Assembly (NCBI GenBank): GCA_019671005.1 | Contig: CM033726.1 | Coordinates: 23,859,440-23,923,439, forward strand | Length of the DNA: 64,000 nucleotides | Reading direction: 5' to 3' | Origin: Hibiscus mutabilis | Taxonomy: Eukaryota; Streptophyta; Magnoliopsida; Malvales; Malvaceae | Shown here: one piece after another, positions 1-11,611 of the stretch | Layout: each line of letters opens with the position of its first letter | Numbering within the stretch: the first letter of the stretch is position 1 | Notes under the pieces: generated by a model | Told to the model about the DNA's origin: nothing | Databases searched by the model: none | What the model saw: the letters and a program-made list of their open reading frames with translations, nothing else | Position numbers and translations under genes: made by a program

Positions 1-3000
1 CGATGTTAAAATCATGATATTGAGTTGGGATGGATTTAAGTTCTACATGTTTTGATTTTTATGAAGATGATTAGGGTTTATGGATTCAAGTTTAATTTAG
101 GTTTTGTAATGTTGAATTAATGATCTAGTAAGCTTGAATTGTTATTTGGAAGCAACCCATAAGTTAAAAATATAGGTACCATTTTGGCAAGTTTAAAAGT
201 TAGAGGACCAAATCTGATTTTTATGATCCTGGTGTGTATTTATGTTATTAATGATGTTAGAGACATGAAATTGAAGTTAGAATGTTAAATTGATGTTGAG
301 TCGAATTAGTGACCATTTTGACAAATTGTCAAAGTTAAGTGACCAAATCGAAAATGAAGTTTTGTATGGGGGCTAAATCTGATTTTTAGTTGTAATGATG
401 GAGTTAAGGTAGTAATGTTGAATTGAGGACTAATTTGCAAAGTTAAGAAGCTTGAATCCTCCTTATCTTTGCATTTTAGTGACTATTTTTGTCAAAGAAT
501 GAAAAATAAGGGAGAATTATTTTGAATAATTATTTGGTGAAGAAGGTGATGAGTTGGTGGTTTAAAGCAAGCAATTTGACTAAATTGAAAAGTAGAGAAG
601 TAAGGAGAAGTTAGTATAAAAATTTGAAGTTTATTTATGTAAGCTGTGTAGAAAACTGGATTATGGCAGTAAGTTTGAAAATTCACCATAAATTCTACAA
701 AAATGGCTAAATGGTGAATTTTATACTGATGTAAAGATTTGTTCGTCTAGTTTCGTTTCCAACAAACGGAAAGCGATTTCGAGTTCTGAGTCAAAAGATA
801 TGAATTTTTAAGTGACGAAAGGTCAGAAAACAGAGCACCGATCTGTTCTGAATTCCAGCTCTGTAATTGACTTTAAAAATTCGCCATAAATCATACAAGT
901 TGAATTCTGACTATTAATTTATATGGGTGAAAAGCTTATTGAGTCTAGTTTCTTTCAAAATAAATGGATTCGAATTCTGAGTTGTAAATTATTTTATAGA
1001 AACCTTTCTTTGAAGGTAGTGCAATCTGCCAGAAAATGAGAATTGATATATTTTGTATTAAGGTTAATTAGTAAGCTTAAAAGGGGTTAATGGAAGTTCA
1101 AATTGGTCACTAAGGACCATAATGAGTTTTCAAACAATTCAAGGAATGAAGGAAATTTTGGAAATTATGTATATTCGAATGATTAGATTTGATAGCATGT
1201 TTGAGAAATTGTTAGATTTGAATCTAACAATTTGTTGTTTACATTCATGTGATTAATGAAGTTTGATCTGAATCAAGAGAGGGTTTGAGGTACTATGAAA
1301 GAAAGGATCGAATAGATCTTAGTGAGGCAAGGTAATAAATGGCCCATATGAGTGCATTTATATGTTTTGAAATGTATTTTAGTAGACTTTTAAGAATTTT
1401 ATTTACTTGATTTTATTAAAATGATAACATGGTTTTTGTATAAGTTATATGATGTTTTACAAGAAAAGGAAAAATGTTAGTATATGATAGAGTATGAACT
1501 GTCCTATTATGTTCTATTATGGCAAGTTATTATTGAATAATGGTGACGTATGAATCATTTACAAAATGATAATTTACAAGTTATTATATGGATTTATTAC
1601 CCAAGTTTATGATAAAGAGTTACAGTATAGTGGCATGCCATTAGAGGTCTAGCAGTCTGGGACTGTATGTAGCTACACACCGATATTTGGATCTATATGT
1701 TTACCGGCACTTTATGTGTCTAGATGTTTTCGACACTTTACGTGTCTACAAGTTATTGTCATTTCAGTAACTAGTACTCAAGGAGTACCGACCTTGCATA
1801 CTTAAGTTTCTCTCTATACATAAAATTATATTATAGAGAGTTACAGTATAGTGGCATGCCATTAGAGGTCTAGCAGTCTGGGACTGCGTGTAGCTACACA
1901 CCAATCTTCAGATCTATATGTTTACCAGCACTTATGTGTCTATATGATGCCGACACTTATGTGCCTATATGTTACCGACACTTTATGTGTCTATATGTTT
2001 ATCGTCACTTCGGTGACTAGTACTCTGGGAGTACCGATCTCGCATACTTAAGTTTCTCTCTATATAAAATTCTTGGGCTAAAGGTATAAAGAATTGGTAT
2101 AAGTAATCTTAATATGATTCAAAAGGGAAACAAGAGATTTTTTGAGAATATTGAATTGACTTACCATGCCTAACATATGTATATGAGATGTTGATTTTTA
2201 CAGGTTACATGACAAAGGAAAAACTTTGATATATGTTAGTACATGTGAGGTAACGTATGTTATTAGGCATGAAAATGGTAAGTAAGTTAAACTTAAAAGT
2301 TTAACATTAATGGTAAGTAGTGATATGATGTTAAAGGAATAGAACAAGCACATTCATTAGCTTGTAACATGATATATATGTTCATGCATTGAGGTGTAAA
2401 TGACATATTATGATAAATGAACAAACAAGAAAATATTATGATATTAGCATATAGTAAGTTATCACTAATGCAGCATAAAAGTTAATGCATTAGCATATAT
2501 CATGCTATATAAATGTAGCCTTAAAGTTTAATAAGTTTAAATTATTATTAATTTTGTTTATTGCCTCACTTAGTGAAAACTTAGCTTGTGTTTGATTCAC
2601 ACGTAGGTTAAGATGGAGTACTTGAAGAGGAGTTGAGCATACTAATCAAGCTTCAATCTACAACACATCAGTAAGATATTCTAGCTTATGATAATCTCTA
2701 GTGGGCATGTAATTATTTATCCGCTGGTAGTATATGATGCATTAAATTAAATTAAACGATAGATAATTGATTAGTTTTAATGATGAATCATATATGGATA
2801 AAGCAAGATAAGGTATTAGTAATATGAAAGAATAAACTAAAGTAGAAAGAAAGCTTACTTTGTTAATATGAATAATCGGTAAGCTTAAAAAGGTAGTAAA
2901 TCGTGTTTAATCAGTTTAAATTTTTATTTATCGGTAATCACATAAGGATTTTAAAATCAAGAAAGGGCCTAGGCCATGAACCTATTTTTCACCCCGAATT

Positions 3001-3225
3001 GCATTATCATTTTAATAACTGACTAATATGTTTTACAAACTAATTCAGGGTCGAAATTAGCCAACTACACATAAGTTATGATTTCAAGAAAATTGAGAAA
3101 AGGGTTAGATTAATAAATACAAGATTTATATGTATAAAAATTATTATAAGTCAGGATTTCTTTAAATGACTCTGTAACATCTTTAATATATATTCAGTCT
3201 ACGAGTATACGTTAAGGGTGTTACA
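1..3225 (+). mobile_element. Gypsy-type LTR, 3' portion (solo LTR or 3' LTR of an element extending left)
   Basis: The segment ends in GGGTGTTACA at 3216-3225, the usual terminus of plant chromovirus LTRs and the same type as the complete LTRs later in the window. No primer-binding site follows it, since the next bases are GATATAAATTT. It is therefore either a solo LTR or the right-hand LTR of an element that begins before this window. It holds an internal duplication (1616-2066) and no open frame that I can defend. The left boundary is outside the window, so no target-site duplication can be tested. Family assignment to gypsy/Tekay rests on style only. Confidence 0.6.
1616..2066 (+). repeat. 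Direct duplication inside the LTR, with ~25-bp subrepeats
   Basis: Two copies begin with AGAGTTACAGTATAGTGGC near 1616 and 1837, and both run to a CTTAAGTTTCTCTCTATA end (near 1817 and 2060). Each copy contains a smaller repeated motif of the form TGTGTCTATATGTTACCGACACT; the second copy has one more of these, which explains its greater length. It looks like slippage or unequal exchange within the LTR. Confidence 0.8.
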
Positions 3226-5304
3226 GATATAAATTTAGTATTTTTCATAACCAATCTTAAGTTGAGTGTATGGTACTATCATATAAAACTAAAAAAAGAA
3301 TAAGAGAAAATGTGTTTAAAAAATTTACAAATTTTGTAATTTTTCACATCAAAAGAAAATTCAAAATATATGTTTGGACCAACAAAAATAGATGTTGAAT
3401 TTGAGACATCCAAGTTATTTTTATTTAATAAGCACAAAATTGTAAGCTTTCACCATCAAAAGAAATTTTAAAATTTAGGTTTGGGTCATCAAAAATAGAT
3501 GTTGAATTTAAAGCATCCAAGTTTTGAATTTGCGTCTCTCATAGAAAATAACTTACAAAAATAATTTCTGAAAAATGGATTATTTTCTGGAAAATGTAAT
3601 ATTTTTTAGTATTTGGATGACTCTATGAAAAACATTTTTCATTGTTGGGCAAGTTTAAAAAAATATTCATTATAAATATTAAATACAATAAGTAATATTT
3701 TTCATTACAAAAACTTAATATTAATTTTTAAGTATTAAAACGAAAATACTTTGATACACAAGTTTATGTAAACTTTAGCCTTTTAATTTTAGGGTTTGGA
3801 GGTTTAGTCTGTAGGGAGTAGAATTTAAAATTTATGGTTAGAATTTAGAATCTAGGGTTTAAGGTTTAGGTTTTAGGGTGTTAGGGCTAGGGATTTGGGT
3901 TTTAAATTTTATAGCTTAAATATGAAGGGTTGTGTAAATTTGTTTAGACAACTTGTGTATCAAAATATAACCCGTATTAAAATTATTATTCAAATTTATT
4001 TATGTCAACATATTATTCTTAAAATATTATATTTTACAATTTAAAAATAAAAATAAAATATTAATACTAATATATTTTACTAAAAATAAATATTAGTTAC
4101 TTATTAAAATAGTTATATTATAGTATACTATTAAAAAATTAAAAAACTATATATGTTTTAAATATTTTAATAATTGCTGTTTTTATAAATAATATTAAAA
4201 TATTATAATAATATTAATTTTAAATATATAAATAATACTATTAATTATTAATATTTTAACATTATTTTTTAAAAATATTATCATAATTGGTAAATATTAT
4301 TTATGCAAATATAATAAATTATTAAAATTTTATTTTATAATTTTTTAAATTTAAATACTAAAAATTGTATTTATTATTAAATAATAGTAATTTTAAAAAT
4401 ATTAAATAGTAGTATAATTGCATGCTATTTTTATGAAACTAGTAAATAGTATTAGTTATATTAATAATTTATATATAATTTTAAAATAAAAATCTAATAG
4501 TATAAATTTAATAATTCAATATTACTAAAAGAATATTATATTATTTAATTATAATTTAATAATTTTAAGTATTTAATAATTAATATTTACTACTTTTCAA
4601 TATATTAAAATAATATTTGAAATTATAATATTAAAATAATAATATCATGCTATATTATATTATTACAATAAGAATATTATATTATAATAAAAAAAAATAT
4701 TTTTATGAAAAATAGTATTAATCATATTAATAATTTCTTAAATATTGTTAAAATAAGATTATAACATTATATAATATTATAATATAACTGTATCTATTGA
4801 ATAATATTGAAAATTATTTTAATAAAATAATATTATATAATATTTGAAATATTTTTAAAATTGCAATTACTATGAATATAATATATCTAACTCGATTTAA
4901 AAATCGAATCAACAAGTGATCCCAGTAGAAAAGCAAATGATGTTTATCTTAAGAGACTTGGATTCAATTACTTTGTTTATAAAGATATATTTTCTGGAAA
5001 TTGTTTTGCACTTTGAAATGTCGTAGGAAAATTCACAGGAAAACAGCCTTATTTTCGTTGACTTGTAGGTCATGTTTTATTGATCATGTTATTTTTCATG
5101 AAAAAAATTATTGAAAAATGTATATATATAAAAGCACAACTCAGATGTATTATAGTGCAACTCTTATCATGCGTAGAGTCTATCCAAATTTATTCTTGGT
5201 CTAGATTGTATTATACTGATTGATTCTCCACATTAAACTTAATGCATATCGATGTTAAAAAAGATGTTACTTTCTCATTAATGGGATTGGGCTGGTCCAT
5301 TAAT
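3226..5304. other. AT-rich intergenic DNA, no gene seen
   Basis: No coding signal is visible. A direct repeat occurs at about 3343-3418 and 3450-3525, each holding CAAAAATAGATGTTGAATTT followed by CATCCAAGTT. Bases 3990-4870 are almost pure A/T with short runs of TTAATATTAT type. Around 3780-3905 there are GGTTTAGGG-like words, but they are irregular and not a telomere array. Confidence 0.7.
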
Positions 5305-5313
5305 TAAAAGGAA

Positions 5314-6128
5314 GGGTAAACTATACCGGTAGTCACCGAATAATGGTTTCTTTTCTATTTTGGTAATCGGACTATTTTTTTGGCAAAAACATCACTAACG
5401 TTATGTTTCCTTCCTATTTTGGTCACCGAACTATTTTTTGGCAAAAACATCACTAACGTTATGTTTCCTTCCTATTTTGGTCACTGGCTGTTAAAAATTT
5501 AACGGTTTTGCTGACGTGGAATTTTATTTTATTTTTTTTAAAATTTTCCATGTCATTTATTCTCTCTCCTCGTAAGCAATATATGTTATTTCATAATATT
5601 TTTGTTCAAACTAACAGGATGGTGACACGTGTCATTGCCTATTAGTGGAATAAAATGAATGAAAAATCAAGCCCCTTATGCAGCCAGAGAGATGGTGACA
5701 CGTGTAACTGCCTAATAGGATGGTGACATGCGTAACCGCCTATTAGTCGAATCTCTCTGGTTGCATAAGAGGCTTGATTTTTCATTCCTTTTATTCCACT
5801 AATAGGCAGTGACACGTGTCACCATCCTGTTAGTTTGAATAAAAATATTATAAAATAACATATATTGCTTAAGAGGAGAGAGAAGAAATGACATGGAAAA
5901 TTAAAAAATAAAATAAAATTTCACGTCAGCAAAATCGTTAAGTTTTTAATAGCTGGTGACCAAAATAGGAAGGAAACATAACGTTAGTAATGTTTTTGCC
6001 AAAAGAAAAGTTCAGTGACCAAAATAGGAAAAAAAACATAACGTTAGTGATGTTTTTGCCAAAAAAATAATTCGGTGACCAAAATAAGAAAGAAACCATA
6101 GTTCGGTGACTATTGATGTAGTTTACCC
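5314..6128. mobile_element. Mutator-like foldback element (non-autonomous), 815 bp
   Basis: The element starts GGGTAAACTA at 5314 and ends TAGTTTACCC at 6128. It is flanked by a perfect 9-bp direct duplication, TAAAAGGAA, at 5305-5313 and 6129-6137. Nine bases is the target-site length of Mutator-like elements. Almost the whole element is an inverted repeat: the left arm (GGTCACCGAACTATT, CTAACGTTATGTTTCC, GACACGTGTCA) is mirrored in the right arm, with the centre near 5715. The left arm carries an extra tandem copy of a ~60-bp stretch (about 5387-5480). There is no coding capacity, so it would need a transposase from elsewhere. Confidence 0.9.
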
Positions 6129-6220
6129 TAAAAGGAATTAAAAAGGCGTGTTACGGCCTAATTTCGATAGGCCTACTGTCATGGAAAGGTGTAAGTTTTG
6201 AGGTGCCATACATCGCTATT

Positions 6221-6297
6221 ATGAAAACCCAGAGAATTGCCAAATTGTCCCCGTGTCGGCAGTTCAGTACCTCTCATTCCTCTACAGGAAAATTTTC
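6221..6297 (+). CDS. Possible first coding exon with a mitochondrial-type presequence (speculative)
   Basis: An ATG at 6221 opens 25 codons beginning MKTQRIAKLSPCRQFSTSHS. They are rich in Arg, Ser and Thr and free of acidic residues, as in plant mitochondrial targeting peptides. A consensus-like splice donor (GTAAGA) follows at 6298. I found no matching downstream exon, and the next 1.3 kb includes a transposon and then the 34-kb insertion. It could be the relic of a disrupted gene or chance. The start was chosen only because it is the first ATG of the open stretch. I would not name a product. Confidence 0.15.
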
Positions 6298-6699
6298 GTA
6301 AGATCCCATCCCTCCAGACCCCATGCTTTTCTTTTGGTCAAATTCGGGTTTTTTATCTCCTCTATTATACTCAAATTTAAGACTTAACCATTGCATTTTA
6401 ATTTAGCACAATTTGATCTTTTATCTTTATAATATTGCTAATTAGTCAAAATTGTTGACATCAGAAGACCTTTCTTTCTTAAAAACAGTTAACATCTTTA
6501 ATTATCTTTTTGAATAAAGACATTGTAAAAATAGAGGGTTAAGCTCATGTTAATTTAGGATAAGGGACTATGAGGTACGGAGATTCTCATGTAACTATAA
6601 TAAGTATTGTTGACATCATACCTCTAACAAATCAAGTGATGTCAATTTTAATATTTTCTATGCAATTCTATAATAACTCCTTAAAACCCCCTCATTTAA
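6298..6699. other. Intergenic DNA, nothing identified
   Basis: Low-complexity, moderately AT-rich sequence with no convincing frame, RNA gene or element end. Confidence 0.6.
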
Positions 6700-6711
6700 C
6701 TCCTTAAAAAC

Positions 6712-7105
6712 GGCAAATTTACTAAAATATTGCTCCCAAATTTTGTTTTTCACAAATATGACCCAAGTCAAATTATTTCCAGAAATATAGCACTTTCTAC
6801 AGTGAAAGTGAAGATGATAGCATTACATACCATATTTGAATAGTAAATTAATTTTTAATTATTGCATTGTTTGAAGACGGAGGCTGCTGGTACCGTTTTT
6901 AATTGTTGCAATGTTCAAAGACGGCGCCTCTTGCTCCCGTCTTTGAATTTTTTATTCGATTTTTATCCAATTACTGTTCATAGACAGTGGCAAATGGTAT
7001 CATCTTCAAAATCACTGTAGAAAGTGCAATACTTTGGGATATAAATTGGGTTCTAACATATTTTGGGGAGAAAAAAAAATAAAAGACAATATTTATGTCA
7101 ATTCT
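6712..7105. mobile_element. Small inverted-repeat element (MITE-like, probably Mutator-like)
   Basis: A 12-bp direct repeat CTCCTTAAAAAC flanks the element (6700-6711 and 7106-7117), so a 9-bp target duplication fits within it. The interior folds back: CACTTTCTACAGTG near 6790 is the inverse of CACTGTAGAAAGTG near 7012, with GAAGATGATA mirrored by TATCATCTTC. The terminal inverted repeats are imperfect (GGCAAATTTACTAAAATATTG against GAATTGACATAAATATTG). The centre is more GC-rich, with repeated AGACGG words. It has no coding capacity. The family assignment is inferred from repeat length and terminal style. Confidence 0.6.
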
Positions 7106-7117
7106 CTCCTTAAAAAC

Positions 7118-7557
7118 TCTATACCCGACAAATCAAGTAGGGTCAATTGACCCCAAAATTTGAACATGGCTCCGCCACTGAGGGACTAAATCCAAAATTT
7201 CAGCATAATTAGGGACTAAAACAACAGTTTGATACTTTGATTCAGAAAGCTCGCACTCAAGGCCAACGTGCAGCTTCAAGCACCACTGCCTAATTGCACC
7301 AAAACCCAATGTTTGAGTTGCACAGGCAACATGAACAGTGACGCGTGAATTGGAAATCATTGAGGGACAACGTCAAACACATAACGCATTGGAAAGTGAA
7401 AGGAAACCTAACCAAGATGAGATCGAGCGTCGAGGCGCAGAGGGTAGAGCTGAGGCTGAGGCTGAGGCTGAGGCTGAGGCCGAGGTGGTGCTTTGCTCAC
7501 CCACCTCATCCCGTTTTACAAGGAAAAATACATACTTTTTTGAAAATATGGTAGATC
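7118..7557. other. Host DNA left of the 34-kb insertion
   Basis: This stretch ends at the insertion site. It has two overlapping open frames from about 7338 with no upstream in-frame ATG. One of them stays open through the target site into 41505-41651 if the inserted element is removed. I recognise no domain. Confidence 0.5.
7449..7484 (+). repeat. Hexamer microsatellite (GCTGAG)6
   Basis: Five perfect GCTGAG units followed by one GCCGAG. In frame it reads as an alternating Ala-Glu or Leu-Arg run. Confidence 0.9.
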
Positions 7558-7562
7558 ATATC

Positions 7563-9590
7563 TGTAACAACGGCCCGTGCCGCGACGGGTACTTGACGCG
7601 ATTTTACGAAAAATTAGTTTCGAATGGAGTCGCCATCAATTTTTTAATTTATGTGCGATTAAAACACCTGAAAACCTGACTATTTTAATAAAACATGTTT
7701 TTACGACATTTTATTAAAAAACGAGTTTTAGTCTGTAAAATTAGAAAAACAGGTTCGAGAGTCAGTTACGTGTGGGGAAGGATGAGCACCCCACAACGCC
7801 CAAAATTGGTACCTGGTCGATTATTTAGTGTCTTAACAATGGAAATTAATAATTCGAATTTAATTTAAAATTTGTGATCCCGTTAAAATATTTTTAAAAA
7901 ATATATTTTTGTATGAAAGAAATTTACACCCCAACACCTAGGGCATAATTTCCTGTTAGATTCCCGAACGAAGGAAACTATTTTAAAAATTATAATTTAA
8001 AATTTAAATGGTGTTTTGTAATAAAGATTAACGGAAAGCGGCATCTCTTACATTCGAAGTACGTTTTTTACGAGAATCCCTAACTAAAGTTTCACTTTAA
8101 AACCTTTTAAAACGAATGAATAATATATATATATATATACATGCGACTATACAGTAATGTGTATAAAACTATAAATGAGTAAATAATAATAATAATAATG
8201 ATAATAATAATAATAATAATAATAATAATGTACATATATTATATAAATATATACATATAAAATAACATAGACATATATACATAGCATTAATACTAATACA
8301 TATAACGCGATGGGCCAAAATCAAATGAAAACAAATTTTAAAAACTGAAAAAATAAAAAACATAGCAAGAATTAGGGGACCAATACGAAGGTTGTGAATT
8401 TGTCAGGATTTTGGTAATAATTAAATGGGGAGGAGGTCCTTATTTGGTGATTTCTCCTTTTTGTTATAAAGCACATACGAAGATAAGAGAAAATGAAAAC
8501 TTAGCAGTGAATTTGAAAGGAGTAAAAGTGGATTTAGGGATGAAATTGAAGTCTTATGGAAATATAAAGGACCACGAAAAAATAAAGAAAAAGCGGAGGG
8601 ATTCATAATGAGATTTTCCCTTTTTTAAAGCTTGAAACAAACGACTATAAAACATATATGGCAGAACATTATTCATTTGTAAAATTAAAAACAAATTTGA
8701 TTACTTCTCTCTGAAAATGCCGAACCATGAGGGGTGGTTGGTGCTCGATCTCCACCACGCGCCGCCATTTACCGGCTAAGCCGTCGCCGCTTCCGGTGAC
8801 CGAGAACTTGAAAGGACGCACCTTTCCGAACCCGTTTGACGCGCTAATACCGAATCCGAGACGGAACCCCCTACTCACGTAGATCTGAGATGGAAGAAGT
8901 AAAAGTAAGATTTTTTTTACCTTTTAGATTCGATTCCTTTTTTGTTTTTTCGTATTTTTGTTTCCAAAAGGCTCTTTTTATTTCTCAAAACTCCTATCTT
9001 TTACATTGATTTCCTCCTTTTTTTAATATTCGAACCCTTTTTTCTTTATTTTGGGTTTGATATTTTCATCTATTCCCCCCTTAATCTCCTCTTTTGGTTC
9101 GGCTTAACCCTTTATAGGGCTCTCGGATTTGGGTGAGTTGGAAAGTATTGCACAGGTGGTGCATGGTGACAGTGAGTTTGGGCGGTGGAGGGTGACGAAG
9201 CAAGAGTGGCAGTGAGTTTGGGCGGTGACATGGTGAATGGTGGCAGAGGGGATAATGACGAGGATTTAGGGTTGTCGGCAGCGGCTTGGACTAGCCGGGG
9301 GGACAGCAGCGGCTTGGCTTGGCTTGGGTGAGTGACGGCGGCAGCTGCTAAAGCTAGGATAGCTAGGGTTTTCTATTTATCTTAGGTTTAGGGGTTTTTT
9401 GGGTCTGGTGGGCCTATTGGGTATAGTTTGGGTCTGGGCCTTTTTTATTTGGGTTGTAATTATATTTAATTTGGGTTTAAATCTGATATTGGGTTGTATA
9501 TAGATATGGATATTTGGGTTGTATATGTAGTGGGTTATGCATTTGGGTAATTGGGTTTATGCAAAGACCCGGACAAAATGGGTATCTACA
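7563..9590 (-). mobile_element. 3' LTR of the 34-kb Tat/Ogre-like element
   Basis: 2028 bp with TG...CA ends. It matches the right LTR throughout, with scattered substitutions and small indels. It contains a CA/AT-rich microsatellite zone (8126-8229), a GC-richer zone around 9130-9340, and a GGGTTTG-rich end. A short open frame near 8411 occurs in both LTRs only because the LTRs are copies. Confidence 0.9.
8177..8229 (+). repeat. (AAT)n microsatellite in the LTR
   Basis: Imperfect AAT array, interrupted by GAT. The partner LTR carries a shorter version at about 40086-40134, so the array length has changed since insertion. Confidence 0.85.
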
Positions 9591-9603
9591 GCTGCCCCTC
9601 TTT
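9591..9603 (-). promoter_or_regulatory. Polypurine tract of the 34-kb element
   Basis: Read on the minus strand this is AAAGAGGGGCAGC, directly abutting the LTR start TGTAGATACCC. Its position marks the left LTR as the 3' LTR and fixes the element orientation. Confidence 0.75.
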
Positions 9604-10397
9604 GCTCATTGTTGTGCAACGGCAATGGAGCAAAGACAAAAAGATGACCATTTTTGTCCGGTCCGGTCAGGATTTGTTTCTCTAGCCACCGCTTCTTCTT
9701 GAGCTTCACTTGATCTTCTTTGTCGCTCTTTGTAAGCAAAATCTTCAAAATGGAGGATCCGTTGGGGAAGCATAATCTACAACCTAGGGAAATTCGCTGG
9801 AGGAGACAAAATGCGCTCGGCTTGCTATGACTCTGATGACGACGCAATGCCTGGAGAAAATTTGACCTAACTGCAACACTGACGGAGAGGTAAGGTCTGC
9901 AAAACTTGATCCGGCTGCAACTCTGATGAAGACACAGGATTGAACGACGAAGGTTTGGCCCAGCTACAATATCGCCGATGAGGCAGGACCAAAAGTCAGC
10001 AAGCTTTGATCCAGAGCTTCATAGATCTCTTTTTCACTTTTCCCAAATACACAGAGATCAACGGATTTGAGTTGCCTTTACCAGTAGCCATTTGCTATAG
10101 GCTAGTTGTACCATTCCCCTGGGTACAATCAGTTTATACCAGTCATGAAATTGGATTTTTCAAAGGATTTATTTTCCTTCGACCATTCGTGAAAATGGAT
10201 TTTTGATGGACATTTGAATTGTCCATTATCTTAAACTTTACCGTGTTTAAGCACGTTGTGCCAACATTTCTGTCGGACTTATCAAAATGGTTTTGATCTA
10301 TCTACAACACTGGCGACGTGGAGAAGAAAGTTCTGGGTTTTTTTTTCCATTTTTTGCCTTTTTTGCTTCTTTGTTTTGTTTTGTTTGTTTTGTTTTC
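9604..10397 (-). other. 3' untranslated internal region of the 34-kb element
   Basis: No coding signal. It contains a T-rich run (10338-10397) next to the tandem array that follows. Confidence 0.6.
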
Positions 10398-11321
10398 GAA
10401 TTTAGGGAGATGAAATTGTTGTCGCGCTCATTCCGCTGCAAGCTCAGGGAGATGAAACTACTGATGTGCTTATTCTGCTGCAAACTCAGAGAGATGAAAT
10501 TGTTGTCGCGCTCATTCCGCTGCAAGCTCAGGGAGATGAAACTGCTGACGTGCTCATTCTGCTGCAACTTTAGGGAGATGAAACTGCTGATGTGCTCATT
10601 TCTCTATCACTTTAGGGAGATGAACTTGTTGGTGTACCCATTTCGTTGCCACTTCAGGGAGATGAGACAGTTGAGAGGTCTATTCCGCTGCCACTTCAGA
10701 GAGATGAACTTGTTGGTGTACCCATTCAGCTGCCACTTCAGGGAGATAAAATGGTTGAGAGGACCATTCCGCTGCCACTTCAGGGAGATAAACTTGTTGG
10801 TGTACCCATTTCGCTGCCACTTCAGGGAGATGAGACGGTTGAAGTGTCCATTCTACTGCCACTTTAGGGAGATGAACTTGTTGTTGTACCTATTCCGTTG
10901 CCACTTTAGGGAGATGAGACGGTTGAGGCGTCCATTCTACTACCACTTCATAGAGATGAACTTGTTGGTGTACCCATTCTGCTGCCACTTTAGGGAGATG
11001 AGACGGTTGAGGCATCCATTCTACTGCCACTTCAGAAAGATGAACTTGTTGGTGTACCCATTTCGCTGCCACTTCAAGGAGATGAGACGATTGAGAGGTA
11101 CATTCCACTGCCACTTCATGGAGATGAACTTGTTGGTGTACCCATTCCACTGCCACTTCAGGGAGATGAGACGATTGAGAGGTCCATTCCGCTGCCACTT
11201 CAGAGAGATAAACTTGTTAGTGTACCCATTCTGCTGCCACTTCAGGGAGATAAGACGATTGAGGTGTCTATTCTACTGCCACTTCAAAGAGATGAACTTG
11301 TTGTTGTGTTTGATCTATTCC
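10398..11321 (-). repeat. 42-bp tandem array, about 22 units, organised as 84-bp dimers
   Basis: Each unit has the plus-strand form CTGCCACTTCAGGGAGATGA plus a variable middle. From about the fifth unit on, two variants alternate: one containing ACTTGTTGGTGTACCCATT, the other GACGGTTGAGG. This gives an 84-bp higher-order period. Because 42 is a multiple of three, several frames stay open across the array on both strands, including a 382-codon plus-strand frame (10287-11435) that is antisense to the element. The array sits about 0.8 kb inside the 3' LTR. Tandem arrays at this position are a known hypervariable feature of Tat/Ogre 3' regions. Confidence 0.92.
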
Positions 11322-11611
11322 ACCATTTGTTGGAGACACATGATATGTAAAAGATTAGTTGATCCGCTACACCTTGTTACGGGTAAGATAGGACCTACAA
11401 AAGTTAAAAGAGTGTTTGGTCAAAGTGAGCCATAAATTAACTACTTCGTGTCAAGGATGATAGATCTGAATGATCTGAAAAGCTGAAAAGTTTAATCTGA
11501 ATGATCGATTCACTCCTTCATGTCAAGGATGATAGGTCTTGTTGATGTTTGTCTGTTTCTTCTTGGTTGAAGGCGTCAGACAATATTTGCCCCATTTTTT
11601 CATGTCAAGGA
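11322..11611 (-). other. Internal region of the 34-kb element with short direct repeats
   Basis: The word TTCATGTCAAGGATGATAG or a close variant occurs near 11447, 11517 and 11599. The third copy is where the chromovirus at 11612 inserted. Confidence 0.6.

Noticed and set aside
3780..3910. Interstitial telomere-like sequence
   Set aside because: TTTAGGG-like words are irregular and not in phase; there is no tandem array.
8411..8608. Short frame conserved at 40319-40555
   Set aside because: Again an LTR copy effect; no recognised domain and it is oriented against the element.
10287..11435. 382-codon plus-strand open frame
   Set aside because: It is an artefact of a 42-bp tandem array whose unit length is a multiple of three; other frames are open too, and it is antisense to the host element.
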